64,000 bases of DNA, taken from contig CM045770.1 in the NCBI GenBank assembly GCA_025200525.1, positions 123,605,429 through 123,669,428 of the forward strand, in the 5' to 3' direction. The DNA comes from Camellia lanceoleosa. Its lineage: Eukaryota; Streptophyta; Magnoliopsida; Ericales; Theaceae. Shown here piece by piece: positions 11,487 through 23,015 of the stretch. The stretch's first letter is position 1, and each line of letters opens with the position of its first letter. Both the position numbers and the translations under genes were made by a program. A model generated the notes under the pieces. It was not told where the DNA came from. It made no database searches and saw only the letters and a list, made by a program, of their open reading frames with translations.

Positions 11487-13884
11487 AATGTGTAATATTG
11501 CTATAAACTGCATAACTTCATTTTAGAAATACTAATTATCATAATTCTATCATAAGATTACGTAATATTAAAAAGTATGTAATATGAATCACAAAAATAC
11601 ATAATTATGTGCGTATAATATATTTATTTTATGAGTGTGCATAATAGGAATTTCTATGAATTGGGGAAAAATCGATCCCATTAATCTAAGTAGTTAACAA
11701 ATAAATTAAAAAAACTAAGCATTTCGTAAAACATTTAACATGGTCATCATTTAATCAACTGACACTAACAAATATTTTGACTTGTCCATCAGAAATGCTA
11801 GCATATAGGTAGACACTGTTTGGTCCAATTGGCGATTGCTCAGTAGTGTTACATTGCTTCGTTTGTCATCTACTTCAGAGGGCTCCCTGTTGTGCTTGCT
11901 GTTCTACTTCTCAAATCCAAGGTACCAAAACAAAAATAAAAATTTTCAATTTACTTGACTTAACCATTGTGTTTTATTCTATTACAACTACTTTGCTTCG
12001 ACCTGACCCTGTTGGATTTTCACTTTGTATTGCTTCTTAATTTCTCTTGGATTTTCATTTTTTCCTGATAAATATAAAATATATATACAAGCAATGAGAA
12101 GAGAATGAATAGATATTTGTGTAATTTTCTTTCTTTTTATTTATTTATTTATTATTATTATTTTGGGTTCTCTTACCTATGGAATTGGATATCCAGTTAC
12201 TCTTTTCTGCACATGGGGCACTGTCTTTTTAAATTGATAAAGACACGGCAGGTAATAAACATTTTTGGACAATGGTTTAACTTTTCTCAATCATCTCAAT
12301 TTGCTAGAGCATTTAGATTTAGTAGGCTTATTTTAAAATCAATTTTGACAATCCCAACGTTTACTTTTTAAGAATCGTTGAGTAAAATATTCATGTAAAA
12401 AAATGAAGATGATCAAATTTTGGTAGCTAGATATTTGAATTAAATTTGTATTATAAAAAATGAATGACTACTTTTAAACGGGACATTTACATACAAGTTT
12501 TAATTTATGAATTTATACTCCATTAAATCTTAACTAAGATTTTTTGGACCTTAAAGTCCTATTAAATAATAATTGTTCATCATTTATAATCATTTATAAA
12601 TGAATATGATGATTTGACATTTTTTTTTATATTTTTCAAAACTTTAAAATATCAATTTTCAAATTGAAAAAAATTAAAAAAACTAAATAAATAATTTTTT
12701 TTTGGAAAAATTGAATTATTTTTTTGTGCAAAACTGAAAATTTTGTATCTATAAAGGAATATGATGATGGAACATTGATGTGCAAAAAAAAAAAAAAAAA
12801 CTTTAAAAATGAAAAAATTGATAATGTTCTCAGTTTTCAAATTAGAAAAAACTAATAATGTTCTTGGTTTTATTAGATAGTTGAATCAAACCAATAACTA
12901 GAAGGACAAAATTTTTTAATTTCATATTCTGTTTTTTTTCATCAGTTAGTGAAACAATTATCTAGAACACTACTATGAAAAATTGATAATGTTCTTAGTT
13001 TTAAAAATTGCGAAAAACTGATAATATTCTTAGTTTTACTAAATAGGATTTATTGGTTCAAAAAATTTTAGGTATGACTTGAGCTACCATAACATTTATA
13101 AATAGGACTTTTGGGTAATTAACTCTTTTAAAATTATATTTGTCGTTTATTTTTTAAAAACAAATATGATTCAAATATATATTTAAATAAAATTTGTATT
13201 ATAAAAAAAGGATGACTATTCTTAAATCGTTTATTTTTCAAATATAAATCTGATTCAAATATATAGTTATTGATGTCTAATCATCTTAATTTTTTTATAT
13301 AAATATTCTACTCAACGAGTCTTAAGAAGTGAACGGTTTGAATTATTGAAATTAATTCCAAAATATAGACCTAAACCAAAACGCTCTTTCAAATTAAGAT
13401 GATAATTTGAGAGAAGTCAAACGAGCTACCGACGAGAACTTATTCCTTAGTATGATTGAGTAAATTGAAAATTCATGAAGGACTAGATTAGGTTGGCAGG
13501 ACTTTCTAGACCTATTTATTAAATAAGTTCAATTTTAAAATTTTTAAAATAATAATTCTGAAGTTTATTTTGTTGGGATTGAAAGGACAAAATAATTTGA
13601 AAAGATCATATTACACATACTTATATGTCAATTTGTGCACTGTCAACCTATCGTCACCTATATGTTCAAGTGTTATCTATTTGTTGACTTGTCCAAATGT
13701 TGTTTTCTTATTTATTATCGTGTTACCTATCTATGTATGTAATATGTCTATCTGTTCATATTATCATCCGTCGTCACCAGTGATCCGATGGTGATCTAGT
13801 GACAGTGGGATAAAAATGGAAAAAAAAAAAAAAATTCAAAACAATAATTTATCACAATTTCATTTAAATCATGTTCTTGTCTCC

Positions 13885-14393
13885 ATAAAAAGACTAGTCT
13901 TTAGACCAAATGCTATATCCCCTAGAAATGGACTTGTTATCAATTATCCCTTTCTTAAATGGGTCAAGCTTGGGAATATTTTTTGCAGGAGGATTTGATC
14001 GTATTATTAAAATATTACATACGTATATGTACTTATAAATCAGTTTTTATATAAATATATAATTTACTTACATTTTTTTAAAAAATAAAGATGTATTTAA
14101 GATGAAAAATATAATCACCAAAGTTTAAACGTAGGATGTAATAATCCTGGTTTCTCGACTTGGTTTAGAATTGTAATATCATATGAAGGAAAAATATGCA
14201 GGTAATCATATTACTTGAAGCAGAAATGGTTTGGATCGCATGCTTGGATTACGAGCCTCATCTGGAAAACCCTCCGTCAATTGAAAAGCTACCAGAGTTT
14301 TTTGATGTTGTATCCACACTCCAAATCCCTAGGTTCTCTAATGGTGACCTAAGAGGGAAGAACATAAAGATAAATTCTACAGGAGATTTTTGA
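13885..14393 (+). other. Unidentified coding-like blocks, possible captured gene fragment (counterpart at 5510-6010)
   Basis: Two short open blocks look less like AT noise than their surroundings. One is at about 13885-13998 (RPNAISPRNGLVINYPFLKW). The other, at about 14202-14393, begins after an intron-like TATGCAG and contains VWIACLDYEPHLENPPSIEK. In unit 1 the second block has a stop where unit 2 reads Tyr (TAG at about 5852 against TAC), plus several amino-acid changes. I do not recognise the protein. It may be exon debris picked up by a transposon, or chance. Confidence 0.22.
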
Positions 14394-15544
14394 GTAAACT
14401 CATACACCAAATAATAATCCGTATTATTATTTTTCTCTATATCAAATATATAGAGATTCTCTCCTGATAGATGTGGAGTTGTAGCCTCCCACAATAACTC
14501 AAACACCTAAAAGATAATCTCTTAATTATCTTATTTATTAAATATGTGAATTATCAATAACCCATGTGAATGCTCCATGGTAATGGGTCGGGTCAAATCT
14601 GACCCAATTTCAAACATCTCCCACGCGTCCACATCATTAGTTACATTCACGACTGTCATTTCTCAATCTCTCATTCAGTCCACTCATACGAAAAAATAGA
14701 GCGTGCAACTTGACGAGAAGGTATAAAGGTAGGAGTGTTATATTCAGCCACCATAAACTTACATAATACATTACTCAAAATATCTCGTCTACACCCCAGG
14801 TTCATTAGATCACACTCTATCAAACATTTTAAAACCCCTCACGAGTCATAGCTCATAAACATGTTTGACCTCAACACTGTATCTGTACTCATGATTATAT
14901 CGTCATCTCAAATCAGACACAATTGCCCGGGCAATGAGCTACAATACAAGGGTATGATTTCCAATAATCTTCTCTAGCCACTCATGTTAATTCATTCAAA
15001 CTTGACTGCTTTCCTAGACATGGTCTCTGGATCATATTTATCGTGACCCTTGGATGACATGCTAAAGTAGTGACATCAAGTCATTACTTCATGACATAGT
15101 TCTAGGTTCAAGGGCATAGTGTAGGCCTATTATTGGCCTAATAGGGCTCACATAGTACTAAAGTAGGGATCCATCTAGCCACTCCCTTGAGTGGTTGATA
15201 GTAGCACATACAATATGATATATATGTTACGGCGGAGCTTCCACTAGATTGGGTTTGTCACTCTCTAACGCCGTACGAATCTTAGTCTAGTTGCTATATT
15301 AGCGCCCAACTTGAGTTTCTTAGCATATTCGCTCATCAAGTGCCTATCTAAGACCTCACATTTGGCTATAGTCAGACTTCATGAAGCTGTGAATAACTTC
15401 ATGTTTTACTTTTTAGAGTCTCATCTTAGCCAATGCTAAGGCGACATCTCATAATGAATTAGTTTTGTTCACTTCTCAAGTTACAAAACATTTACATCAC
15501 TCACTCTCTAATCATCGAGATAACTAATGTCTCATCTCGCTCGT

Positions 15545-17640
15545 TGTAATGCCCGAAATAATTATAATAATACAACTAATCATAACTTAACACAAGACAA
15601 CATAATTGAAATAATAAGCTTTCATTAATCTAGATTGTTATATAAAAGTGACACATGCGATGTACATTCATAAACAGTTCATCCTGAATTTACAACATGT
15701 GCTACATGTAGTAAGAGAATGAAAGCTAAACAGATATTTAAATGCTCTAAATTCTTATATCTTTCCAAGTCATTGCTTTGTTACAACAAAAGAGAGTCTA
15801 GCTCTATACAATTAAAGGCCTTGGCTACACAAAACAAATACAAAAAGTGAAGCTTTTGCTCCAAAGTCTCTTCAAGCTATTGCCTTAGCGGAGGCATATC
15901 ATCAACACCTGAAATGATTTTCCTAAAATAGGGTGAGTCAAAGCCTAGTAGAAATAATCTAACACAATATGTGAATCTTAACAAAGATATAAGTATAATG
16001 TGCATATACAATGCTTATGACAAAACATTCATATTCTATAAGGTCATAAGGTACCAAATTTTATATCTAAATTCGTTTTCCTTCAATTCACTTTAAGTTA
16101 ATTCATTAATTCTCAATTCATGAACCAATTTCAGTATCTTTCGGACAACCCAACTGAGACTACAACTCAATAGTTCTTAAGTCAACACAACTATCACATA
16201 AGCACTTCAATTTGCCATTTTACGAAAATTTCATCCGCGGGATCGACACCCATGTATACGCTCGGTTTTGGGACTTTCACCCTAGACACAGAAGTTGACT
16301 TAATTTCAATGGAGTCCATCCCCTCTCTTCTCCCAAAAAATGGAGTACATCCACTTTCTCCTCCCAAACAATCATACATATGTAATGTATTTAAAACATA
16401 GTCATATTCAATGACACCCAATAAGAGATTAGTTTTAATTCACCTAATTCTCATGCAATTTTTACAACAAACATAGCTATCCTTCACCGATAGCCCAATA
16501 CAGATATTTCTAATCAGATATTCAATCTCAAGACAGATAAATTATTCAAAATTTCACAGGTGTGAGGTAATCCATCATTTATATCAACGTCCCTCCAATT
16601 TCATATTTACAATATCAATTTCATTTATTTATACAAAATAAATATCTGAAGAATTTTAGGGCAAACTCCAAATTTTCCCAAAATCTCAAACTAAATGCCA
16701 AAATCAACTATGTTGACTAATATAGCCTCATAATCAATCCCTCAACCATCTATAGCTCACTCACTTGGAAACCTCTCTCTTTAGATTTAATATCCAAACC
16801 CTAGGTTTGTTCACAATACCCCAAATTCCACCATTGTTACACAACAACCCATAACTAAGTTAAAAGCCATATAAAGGTGTAGAAAAATCCCTACCTCAAA
16901 GTTAGGAGACGAGCAAAGTAAGGTGAAAACTTTAATGATGCCGAAACCAAGTTTCAATTACATCAAAATGGAGCTCTAAGAATGCTCTAACTTTTTCTCA
17001 AAGGCACTAGGGTGAAAAACCCAATGGATCTAGGTAAAAATGTAGAGAGAAGGTGAGTTTTAGATAGAGAGAGTCAAGATCTAGGTTTTTGGAAAGTTTT
17101 AGAGAGAGAAAGGAATGAAAAAGTGAAGTAAAAAGTCGTCTTCACGAACTGATATATAAGCAGTCTGCTCAAGCACAAAACACACACTTTCAGAAGTTTT
17201 GCAGACGAAGGACATCGCTCGACCTCAAGATTGGCTGCTCGAGCGCCCACCCGCTTGAGCGTAGGAAACGTCGCTTGAGCCTAGAATACACTCTTCCAGT
17301 ATTTTGTAGGTCTGCAAAAATACTAAGAGTTTGCAAAGCCCGCTCGAACGCAAGAAGTGCCGCTCGAGCGGAGAGGCAAAAATCTAGGTAGCAAAGGTTC
17401 GAAAATCAAGCAACCAACCTGTTCCAAACAAGGCCAATACAATCCAATAACCAAATTTAAGGAAGAAGAAGAGGGAAAAGATATGAACAACCATACGAGG
17501 CTAGGAAACTCGGGTCCAAAATACAAAATGGGTTGGGTCTAAATCAGAAACGCTATACTCGCTCTACAAGCGATAGGGTGATCACCAGTGTGAGAAGGCT
17601 GATCTAAGCCTGGTGACATCATATATAATGTGTGCTAATA
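15545..17640 (+). mobile_element. Probable Ty3/gypsy LTR-like block, unit 2
   Basis: This is the counterpart of 7169-9370 with the better-preserved start TGTAATGCCCGAAATAA. Same reading and same limits on certainty: no partner LTR, no TSD and no coding content. Confidence 0.35.
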
Positions 17641-17762
17641 TTATCAATTAAGCCATAAAACCACATGAATTAATTATTATGCATAAGATACTCATAAAAA
17701 TATCCAACATAGTCAATGAGGTATCCAAGATATATCAAATCCTACAAAGTCCTAAACTCCTA

Positions 17763-18290
17763 ATATGAGTATGGAAACTATCTCTAGCAGTGGATCAGCT
17801 ATCATCTTGCTAGTGGAGATATGTTGTAGGACTACCTCCCCTCATGCAATCACACCTCGAATAAAGTGAAAACAAATGTCGATGTGTTTGGTCCTACCAA
17901 GATACTTAGGATTCTCTAGAATATGCTAAAGCTACAATACTATCAATATGGATCATAACAACTTCATCTGCAACAGCCGTGATCCCAAGACGCTATAGGA
18001 ATCTTCTCAACCAAACAGCCTCAAGTACTGTTGTTGAACAAGCAACATACTCTAACTCCATTATGGACAAAGATGGCGAAAAAATCTTCTTCACTACTTG
18101 CTAGTGAACAAGTCATGTGTTACTCTAGTAACGACTGACCATACCCACTACAAAGCATATATTCGGTCAAGTACACACCATAGTGTACATCAGACTACCA
18201 ACTACACTCGTATAGGGAACCTTTGCCATTTGTTTTTTTTCCTCATCTGTTCTTAGGGCAAGAGTCAATGCTCAGATTACGTCCATTCTC
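17763..18290 (-). pseudogene. Ty1/copia RNase H remnant, unit 2
   Basis: This is the counterpart of 9497-9691 and its upstream flank. The minus strand contains the RTKHID motif, the IRG..GEVVL block and the terminal ADPLLE block of copia RNase H, with stops. The coding trace ends near 17763. The following AT-rich bases down to about 17640 may hold polypurine-tract and LTR debris that I cannot delimit. Confidence 0.7.
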
Positions 18291-18299
18291 AATCGGATT

Positions 18300-18970
18300 G
18301 TCAATGGGTTTGAAATAGTGCATCCGAAACCGTTCTAAGATCCTCTTATTGTAAGTTTCTTGAGACAAAACGGAAAAGCCTCTTAGAGCGATCTCTCAAG
18401 ATCATAACTCCAAGCTCATAATTTGCCTCTCCCATGTCCTTCATTTCAAAAATACAGGACATCCACTTCTGAGTGGCTACAATCATCTCCATATCATTTC
18501 CAACTAACAATATGTCTTCAACATACAATGATACAATGGTCCTCTTTCATCATCTCAAACCCAGTCAAATGATGGTTTTTATGGAATCTAAAATACCATT
18601 ATCTAAACGATTGCTTTAGGCCATAAATGGAACATTTGAGTTAGCATGCTTTGCACTTTTGTCCATTGATCTTAAAGCCTACTGGTTGATCCCTATAGAT
18701 ATCCTCGTCCAATTCTCCATTGAGAAATGCAATCGTAACATCCATTTGGAAAAGTTCCAAATCTAAATGTGCGACAATAGCTAGAATTAGGCGAATGAGG
18801 GAAAATCTCACCACCGTAGAGAATGTCTATACCCTCTCATTGGGTGTAGCCTTTTGCTATGAGACGGACTTTTGACCCATCAGCCTTGTACTTAACTTTT
18901 AAGACCCACTTGTTGCCAATGGTCTTGCACCAATGTGGAAAGTCAACCAACTACCAAACTTGGTTCCGAG
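18300..18970 (-). pseudogene. Ty1/copia reverse transcriptase remnant, unit 2 (YVED in place of YVDD)
   Basis: The minus strand gives KTIGNKWVLKVKYKADGSK, then LFQMDVTIAFLNGELDEDIY, CSIYGLKQ and MYVEDILLVGNDMEMI, in copia RT order. The catalytic YVDD box reads YVED here, whereas unit 1 still has YVDD, so this copy lost a metal-binding Asp after duplication. Stops interrupt the frame, for example after GQKCKAC. The enzyme would have copied element RNA to DNA in the virus-like particle. This copy is dead. Confidence 0.85.
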
Positions 18971-19133
18971 CCATAGAACTCATTTCATCCTTCATAGCAG
19001 TCATCGACTTCGTAGCATTTGGTGAAACTAACGCTTCCTTATAGAAAGTAGGCTCATCATGATCCAATGAAGCACACATGAAAGATTTCCCCTCAATCTC
19101 ACAAGATGACGATGAATGATTCCACATTCACCT

Positions 19134-19430
19134 CTACGTAACTAGGATCCTTATTGAGTCATTTTCTGGTGAAACACTCCCATTAGAAGGTAAATCACTT
19201 CCACTATCTTTGGCAATTTCAGGATGAGTCTCTAATTCTCCACCCTTACCAAAAGATGGTGTGACTTCCTCAGACTTCTGCAACTCAAATAGCGCAAGAT
19301 CTTTCTTTACTTTACCAGTACTAGAAAATTCACTCTTAATGAAATTAACATCTCGAGACTTACTTTTAGTCATTCCACTATCAAGATGTTCACTATGCAT
19401 ATCTCTTTGAGCATTCTGAGTATCTAACAA
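19134..19430 (-). pseudogene. Ty1/copia integrase-RT linker remnant, unit 2
   Basis: The minus-strand open frame of 98 residues contains SKSRDVNFIKSEFSSTGKVK and an acidic, Glu/Ser-rich tail, typical of the variable linker between copia integrase and RT. It is almost identical in layout to 10880-11176 in unit 1, with scattered substitutions. It starts at a chance ATG inside the decayed polyprotein and is not an independent gene. Confidence 0.75.
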
Positions 19431-19619
19431 ATACTTGTTTGTTTGCTCTAGGGCCTAACTTTCCATGCTTATGAGAAGTATTGTGAACAAAACCGACACA
19501 ACTCCAAGGCTGCAAATGATCCAAATCAGGTTATGCGCTTTTCCATAATTCATATGGAGTCGTTGGAACTGACTTGGAAGGCACATGGTTAAGGATGCAG
19601 GCAGCAATCATAAGAGCAT

Positions 19620-20050
19620 CCCACTAAAAAGATATTGGGAGGTTGACTTGCGCCATCATCGATCTAACCATTTCAAGCGAAGTGCGATTCCGTCTTTCTG
19701 CTACACCATTTTGTTGTGAAGTGCCTGGAATCGTTAACTACCTGTGTATCTCATTTTCCTCACACAGTCCCTAGAACTGATGTGATAAATATTCACGCCC
19801 TCGATCCGTTCGAAGGATACTCAATTTCTTGTTTGTTTGACTCTCAACCAGTACAATAAAGCGCTTGAAGCAATCCAATGCCTCAAAGCGATGTGAGATC
19901 AAATAGACATAATTGAACCATGAATAGTCATTAACAAATGTAAGGAAATAAGAAGCTCGTGCCTTTACAGTTATAGGCCTACAAATATCAGAGTGGACAA
20001 ACTCTAGTGGATATAAAGCCTTAGGTGCCTTTCCAAAAGGCTTTCTACAG
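19620..20050 (-). pseudogene. Ty1/copia integrase core remnant
   Basis: The minus strand reads YPLEFVHSDICRPITVKARA, SYFLTFVNDYSWF, EALDCFKRFIVLVES and LRTDRGREYLS. These are the copia integrase catalytic core with its first two Asp positions (HSD and TDRG). The expected third-acid region, QQNGVAERRNRT-like, follows across 19740 at about 19660-19720. Stops are present. The tandem-duplication breakpoint lies inside this domain: unit 1 holds only the part below it. Confidence 0.85.
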
Positions 20051-20560
20051 GCCTTCTTGCCAAACAGGGCTCACACATAGGAAGACTTACAGCAAGATGC
20101 CCCAACAGGCCTTCTTTAGCTAGTCTAGTCATTCTATCTTATCCTATGTGACCAAGTCTAGCATGCCAATTAATAGAATTTAAATGTATCATTATCATAA
20201 GACACATAAGAATATGAGAAAAAATCCAAATCTAGCATAAGTAAACCATTGGAAAGAAAAACTTATGCATACAAGCCCTTATTCAAATAGGAATCCAATT
20301 GACTACCACTAAAACCAAAACCTAGCAAAGTAATAACTGAAAAAAATTACATTAGACACCAAGAGCATAAAGCACATCATGGATGGGTAAAGTACGCCCC
20401 GGACGTGTCTTGAGCTGATAAGAACCAACTCCAAGGATATCCTCTCGAGTTCCATTACCCAAAGTAACGTATTGCTTGCCCATAGGTATCTTTCTGTAAT
20501 CCACGAACTCAACTCTTTCTTTAACTATGTGGCGGGTTGCTTTTGAGTTCTACAATCCAA
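20050..20560 (-). pseudogene. Ty1/copia protease and GAG-pre-integrase remnant
   Basis: One minus-strand frame gives a stretch consistent with the copia protease (KQYVTLGNGTREDILGVGSY) near 20500-20380. Further along, NSINWHARLGHIG, RMTRLAKEGLLG and CEPC (about 20180-20060) match the His/Cys zinc-binding domain that precedes copia integrases. Several stops and frame changes interrupt it. It lies between the gag and integrase relics in the order expected for copia. Confidence 0.7.
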
Positions 20561-20605
20561 CCATGGAGAAAATTAGCAACACATACATGTGAACAAACAC
20601 AAGTA

Positions 20606-21222
20606 TTTAAAGAGTTAAGTGAAAGGTCTACCTTCTTTGCATCAACGTATTCCCGAGCAAAGTGACCTTGCTTCCCACTGTTATAGCACTTGACTTTGAT
20701 CTTCCTTTTATTTCCAGCGCGCTAGCCTCAACAAAAGTTCTCCATATTAGCTCTCTTAGGACCACGATTACCAGTTGCACTACCACGTTTTCCTTGTCTG
20801 TTGCGTTTAGGGTTGAATGTCTGACGCTGCCCTGCTTTGGTGACAAAGACAGTGCTATGGTGCGACCCCAGGCATTCTGCTTTAAGACCAAATTGCTCAA
20901 ATTTCAAAATAAGAGCATGCAGCTCGGTTGTAGGTGTGGTCCCATAGGTAATATTCAGTTGATTCCACATGTCATGAGCAATGGGGTTTGTCTCAAATTC
21001 CCTTGTGAGATCATTGTGCATGCTGCTAAGCATAGTATAGCACTTGCATCGATCTCCCTTGACCCAATTCTGATGGGTCTTTGTGTCACGACAATGTTGG
21101 ACAGTGGTCCTTTCTTCAGATCGGATCTTAAGGGTGGTCAATTTTTTTATGGCTTCTTGTTCATTAATCAAATATTGGATTTCATCTTTGGTGAGGTTAG
21201 TGACTACATTCTTAGAAGCCAT
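20606..21222 (-). pseudogene. Ty1/copia gag remnant
   Basis: The minus-strand reading starts MASKNVVTNLTKDE at 21222. It contains the UBN2-type gag core (NWVKGDRCKCYTMLSSMHND, then HDMWNQL), ending near 20728. After two in-frame stops the same frame gives a zinc-knuckle relic, KCYNSGKQGHFAREYV, in which two of the four metal ligands are Ser and Tyr instead of Cys. Gag would form the particle that packages element RNA. A longer plus-strand ORF over the same bases is an antisense shadow. Confidence 0.8.
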
Positions 21223-21662
21223 TTCACTACATTGATTGCACAAGGTTTGACATTAGCACACTTTTAAAAAATTTATTCCAAAATCACAATTGGCATACAA
21301 TATTTCCACTTACGTAAAGAGATCGAAAATTTCTCTAAGCTCATAATCATCTCCCTCTATGTGAGCTAAAATATGGCACCTAATTAATTTTGAATAAAAT
21401 TATGTAAGAGGTAAAAACATCTCTTAAATCCACAACATCAAATCATGCATAATATATATGTATCCAAAAAATGCGCCACACAATTTTGCGCATGGGCACC
21501 ACTTGAAGCCCTGTTGGTAATGTGGTGCAACATGTTCAGGCAATCTTGAAATGTATTGGTAACAGTGAAACACATTCCCTTACATGGCTATGGAAAAATA
21601 CATCCAAAAAATAAATAATTAATTACAATCCAAAAGAATCCTAATACATTGATTCTAATTAA
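21223..21662. other. Probable copia leader and unassigned spacer
   Basis: This lies upstream of the copia gag start on the minus strand. The region 21490-21540 (CCTGTTGGTAATGTGG on the plus strand) sits where a primer-binding site would be expected, but I see no convincing match to the initiator-Met tRNA. No LTR edge is recognisable and there is no gene. Confidence 0.35.
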
Positions 21663-21898
21663 AATAAAAAAAAAAATTAACAGTAGAAGAGCCCTTCTTG
21701 GATCAATAAGTGAACAACTGGACTGGCCAGTGAAGGCCACATTTGGCCATTTCCTTTGCCTGTTTCTTGTCCAGCCACCTCGTGGCCAGCATCGATGTTG
21801 TCTTTAACTCCTTCAAACTCACCATCAAGTTCTTCTCCATCAACAACCCTTTTCCCAAGGTCTTCAAAGATCTTATGTTGTTTCTTCTTAGCCATCAC
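21663..21898 (-). pseudogene. Ty3/gypsy gag N-terminal fragment (reverse strand)
   Basis: The minus-strand ORF begins MMAKKKQHKIFEDLGKR and is Gly/Glu-rich after that. Its start lies 14 bp past a gypsy-type primer-binding site, the same arrangement as the forward element at 60011 (MARHRRQGESK). Reading breaks near 21677. Only the first 70 or so residues of gag survive, so it is a truncated element. Confidence 0.5.
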
Positions 21899-21911
21899 TC
21901 CAAATTAGGCT

Positions 21912-21931
21912 GGTCTCACTAGGCGTGCCAA
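21912..21931 (-). other. Retroelement primer-binding site (reverse strand)
   Basis: On the minus strand the site reads TTGGCACGCCTAGTGAGACC. It lies 4 bp after the end of an LTR-like sequence and just before a gag start. The same site in variant form occurs at 42368-42386 (minus) and 59986-60004 (plus), each time between an LTR and coding remnants, which supports its role in priming minus-strand synthesis. Confidence 0.65.
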
Positions 21932-21935
21932 AATA

Positions 21936-22097
21936 TATTAGCAAAAATTTGGTTTGGGTCAAATCGATAGGGAAAAGTCCATAGAGGAAACCAATTTTCA
22001 CAAACAGAAATTCAATCAGGCAATGTGGTTAATGTCTTATACCTTGACAGATTTAAAGACTTCTTTGGAGGTTGTAATGTGAAGAAACAAATATAAA
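21936..22097 (-). mobile_element. Truncated 5' LTR of the reverse gypsy element
   Basis: The words ATTAGCAAAAATTTGG, GGTCAAATCGATAG and GACTTCTTTGGAGG follow the same order as the LTR at 42391-42929, so this is a related LTR. Similarity ends near 22097, where a different TGTAAC-start sequence begins. The remaining LTR upstream part is missing. Confidence 0.55.
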
Positions 22098-22690
22098 TGT
22101 AACAACCCCCATACTGTTTACCGATAAATTACTGAATTAACTACTGATTATTGCTAAACTGGACCGCTTAAGACTGATAATTAAAACAATCAATCTTGAA
22201 TCAATTTGATCAGCTGAATCGAATCGACTGAGCATACCTATTGTATTGCATTTTTATCTGTTCGATTATTTGATTTTCTGTTGGTATGTTTATATTTAAA
22301 TTGCGAATTGAAGGCCTTATCGGCGGCCGAATCGAAAATAGATTGATGTTTTGGAACCATTGGAATTTATGTGATTTAATGGTATATTTATCTAAAATGT
22401 GGTTAGGAATGATTAAATTAGATTAAATAGTGATAAATCGCTAACTTGGACTTATTTACCAAACTTGCCACTAAGTGGGCCACTACCTCACACACTTAGA
22501 GACTTGTATATGCTTGATCAAAAACCATTTCCTCAGCCCTTTTCCTTATACTAGCCGACCTAGAGAGGAAATAGGAGAGAATTGAGTTCATTTTGTGGAT
22601 TTGCTTGGAACTTGGGGAATTAGCTTGAACTTGGGGAATTTTCTTTTTCTTTTTTTTCCTGCTCCTCCAATCACCACCCGCCACGTGGTA
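22098..22690 (+). mobile_element. Possible LTR fragment (TGTAACAACCCCC start)
   Basis: The start TGTAACAACCCCC is LTR-like, and the right part contains two copies of GGAACTTGGGGAATT-type words. No partner LTR, primer site or target duplication is seen, and no gene. Treat it as a tentative retroelement fragment. Confidence 0.25.
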
Positions 22691-22699
22691 AAGGGGGTG

Positions 22700-23015
22700 A
22701 GGGGTGACCCCCAAAAGGGGGTCTCAAGCATTATTCTAAAGATATACATAAGTAAAGTACATCTAAAAAAGTAAAAAAAATTACCTACAATTTTAAGAAT
22801 ATTCATTAAAAATAAAAATAAAAAATAAAAAAAATTAAAAAACTTAATTTTTAAAAAATTAAAACTAAACACAGTAAATATAACATAAATTAATGGAGTT
22901 TGTGGAAGTTTTGCAGGGGCCACAAGCACCGTTCCCGTCCACCTAGGAGTATTATCATATCATTCTAGAATAATGCTTGAGACCCTCTTTGGGGGAAAAG
23001 GGGGTTGAATTATTG
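22700..23015. mobile_element. MITE with inverted repeats
   Basis: GGGGGTCTCAAGCATTATTC near 22716 is repeated in reverse complement near 22962-22990 (GAATAATGCTTGAGACCCTC), each arm bordered by CCCCC/GGGGG words. The interior is AT-rich and non-coding. The overlapping minus-strand ORFs are not genes. Superfamily undetermined. Confidence 0.6.

Larger units (their letters stand above)
11487..19740 (+). repeat. Tandem duplication, unit 2 (8254 bp)
   Basis: This is the second copy of 2828-11486. Differences visible by eye: about 83 bp present here at 11617-11700 but absent near 2963; about 31 bp extra near 11874-11905; one instead of two copies of the 348-bp subrepeat found at 3757-4467; and a deletion of about 80 bp in the CTCGAG-rich tract relative to 8850-8930. 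At 19740 the copia integrase reading continues into unique sequence, so the copia element here is longer than in unit 1 and this copy retains the original right-hand junction. Confidence 0.9.

Noticed and set aside
20662..21267. 201-codon plus-strand ORF
   Set aside because: It is antisense to the copia gag relic, whose minus-strand reading has family motifs. The plus-strand frame has none.
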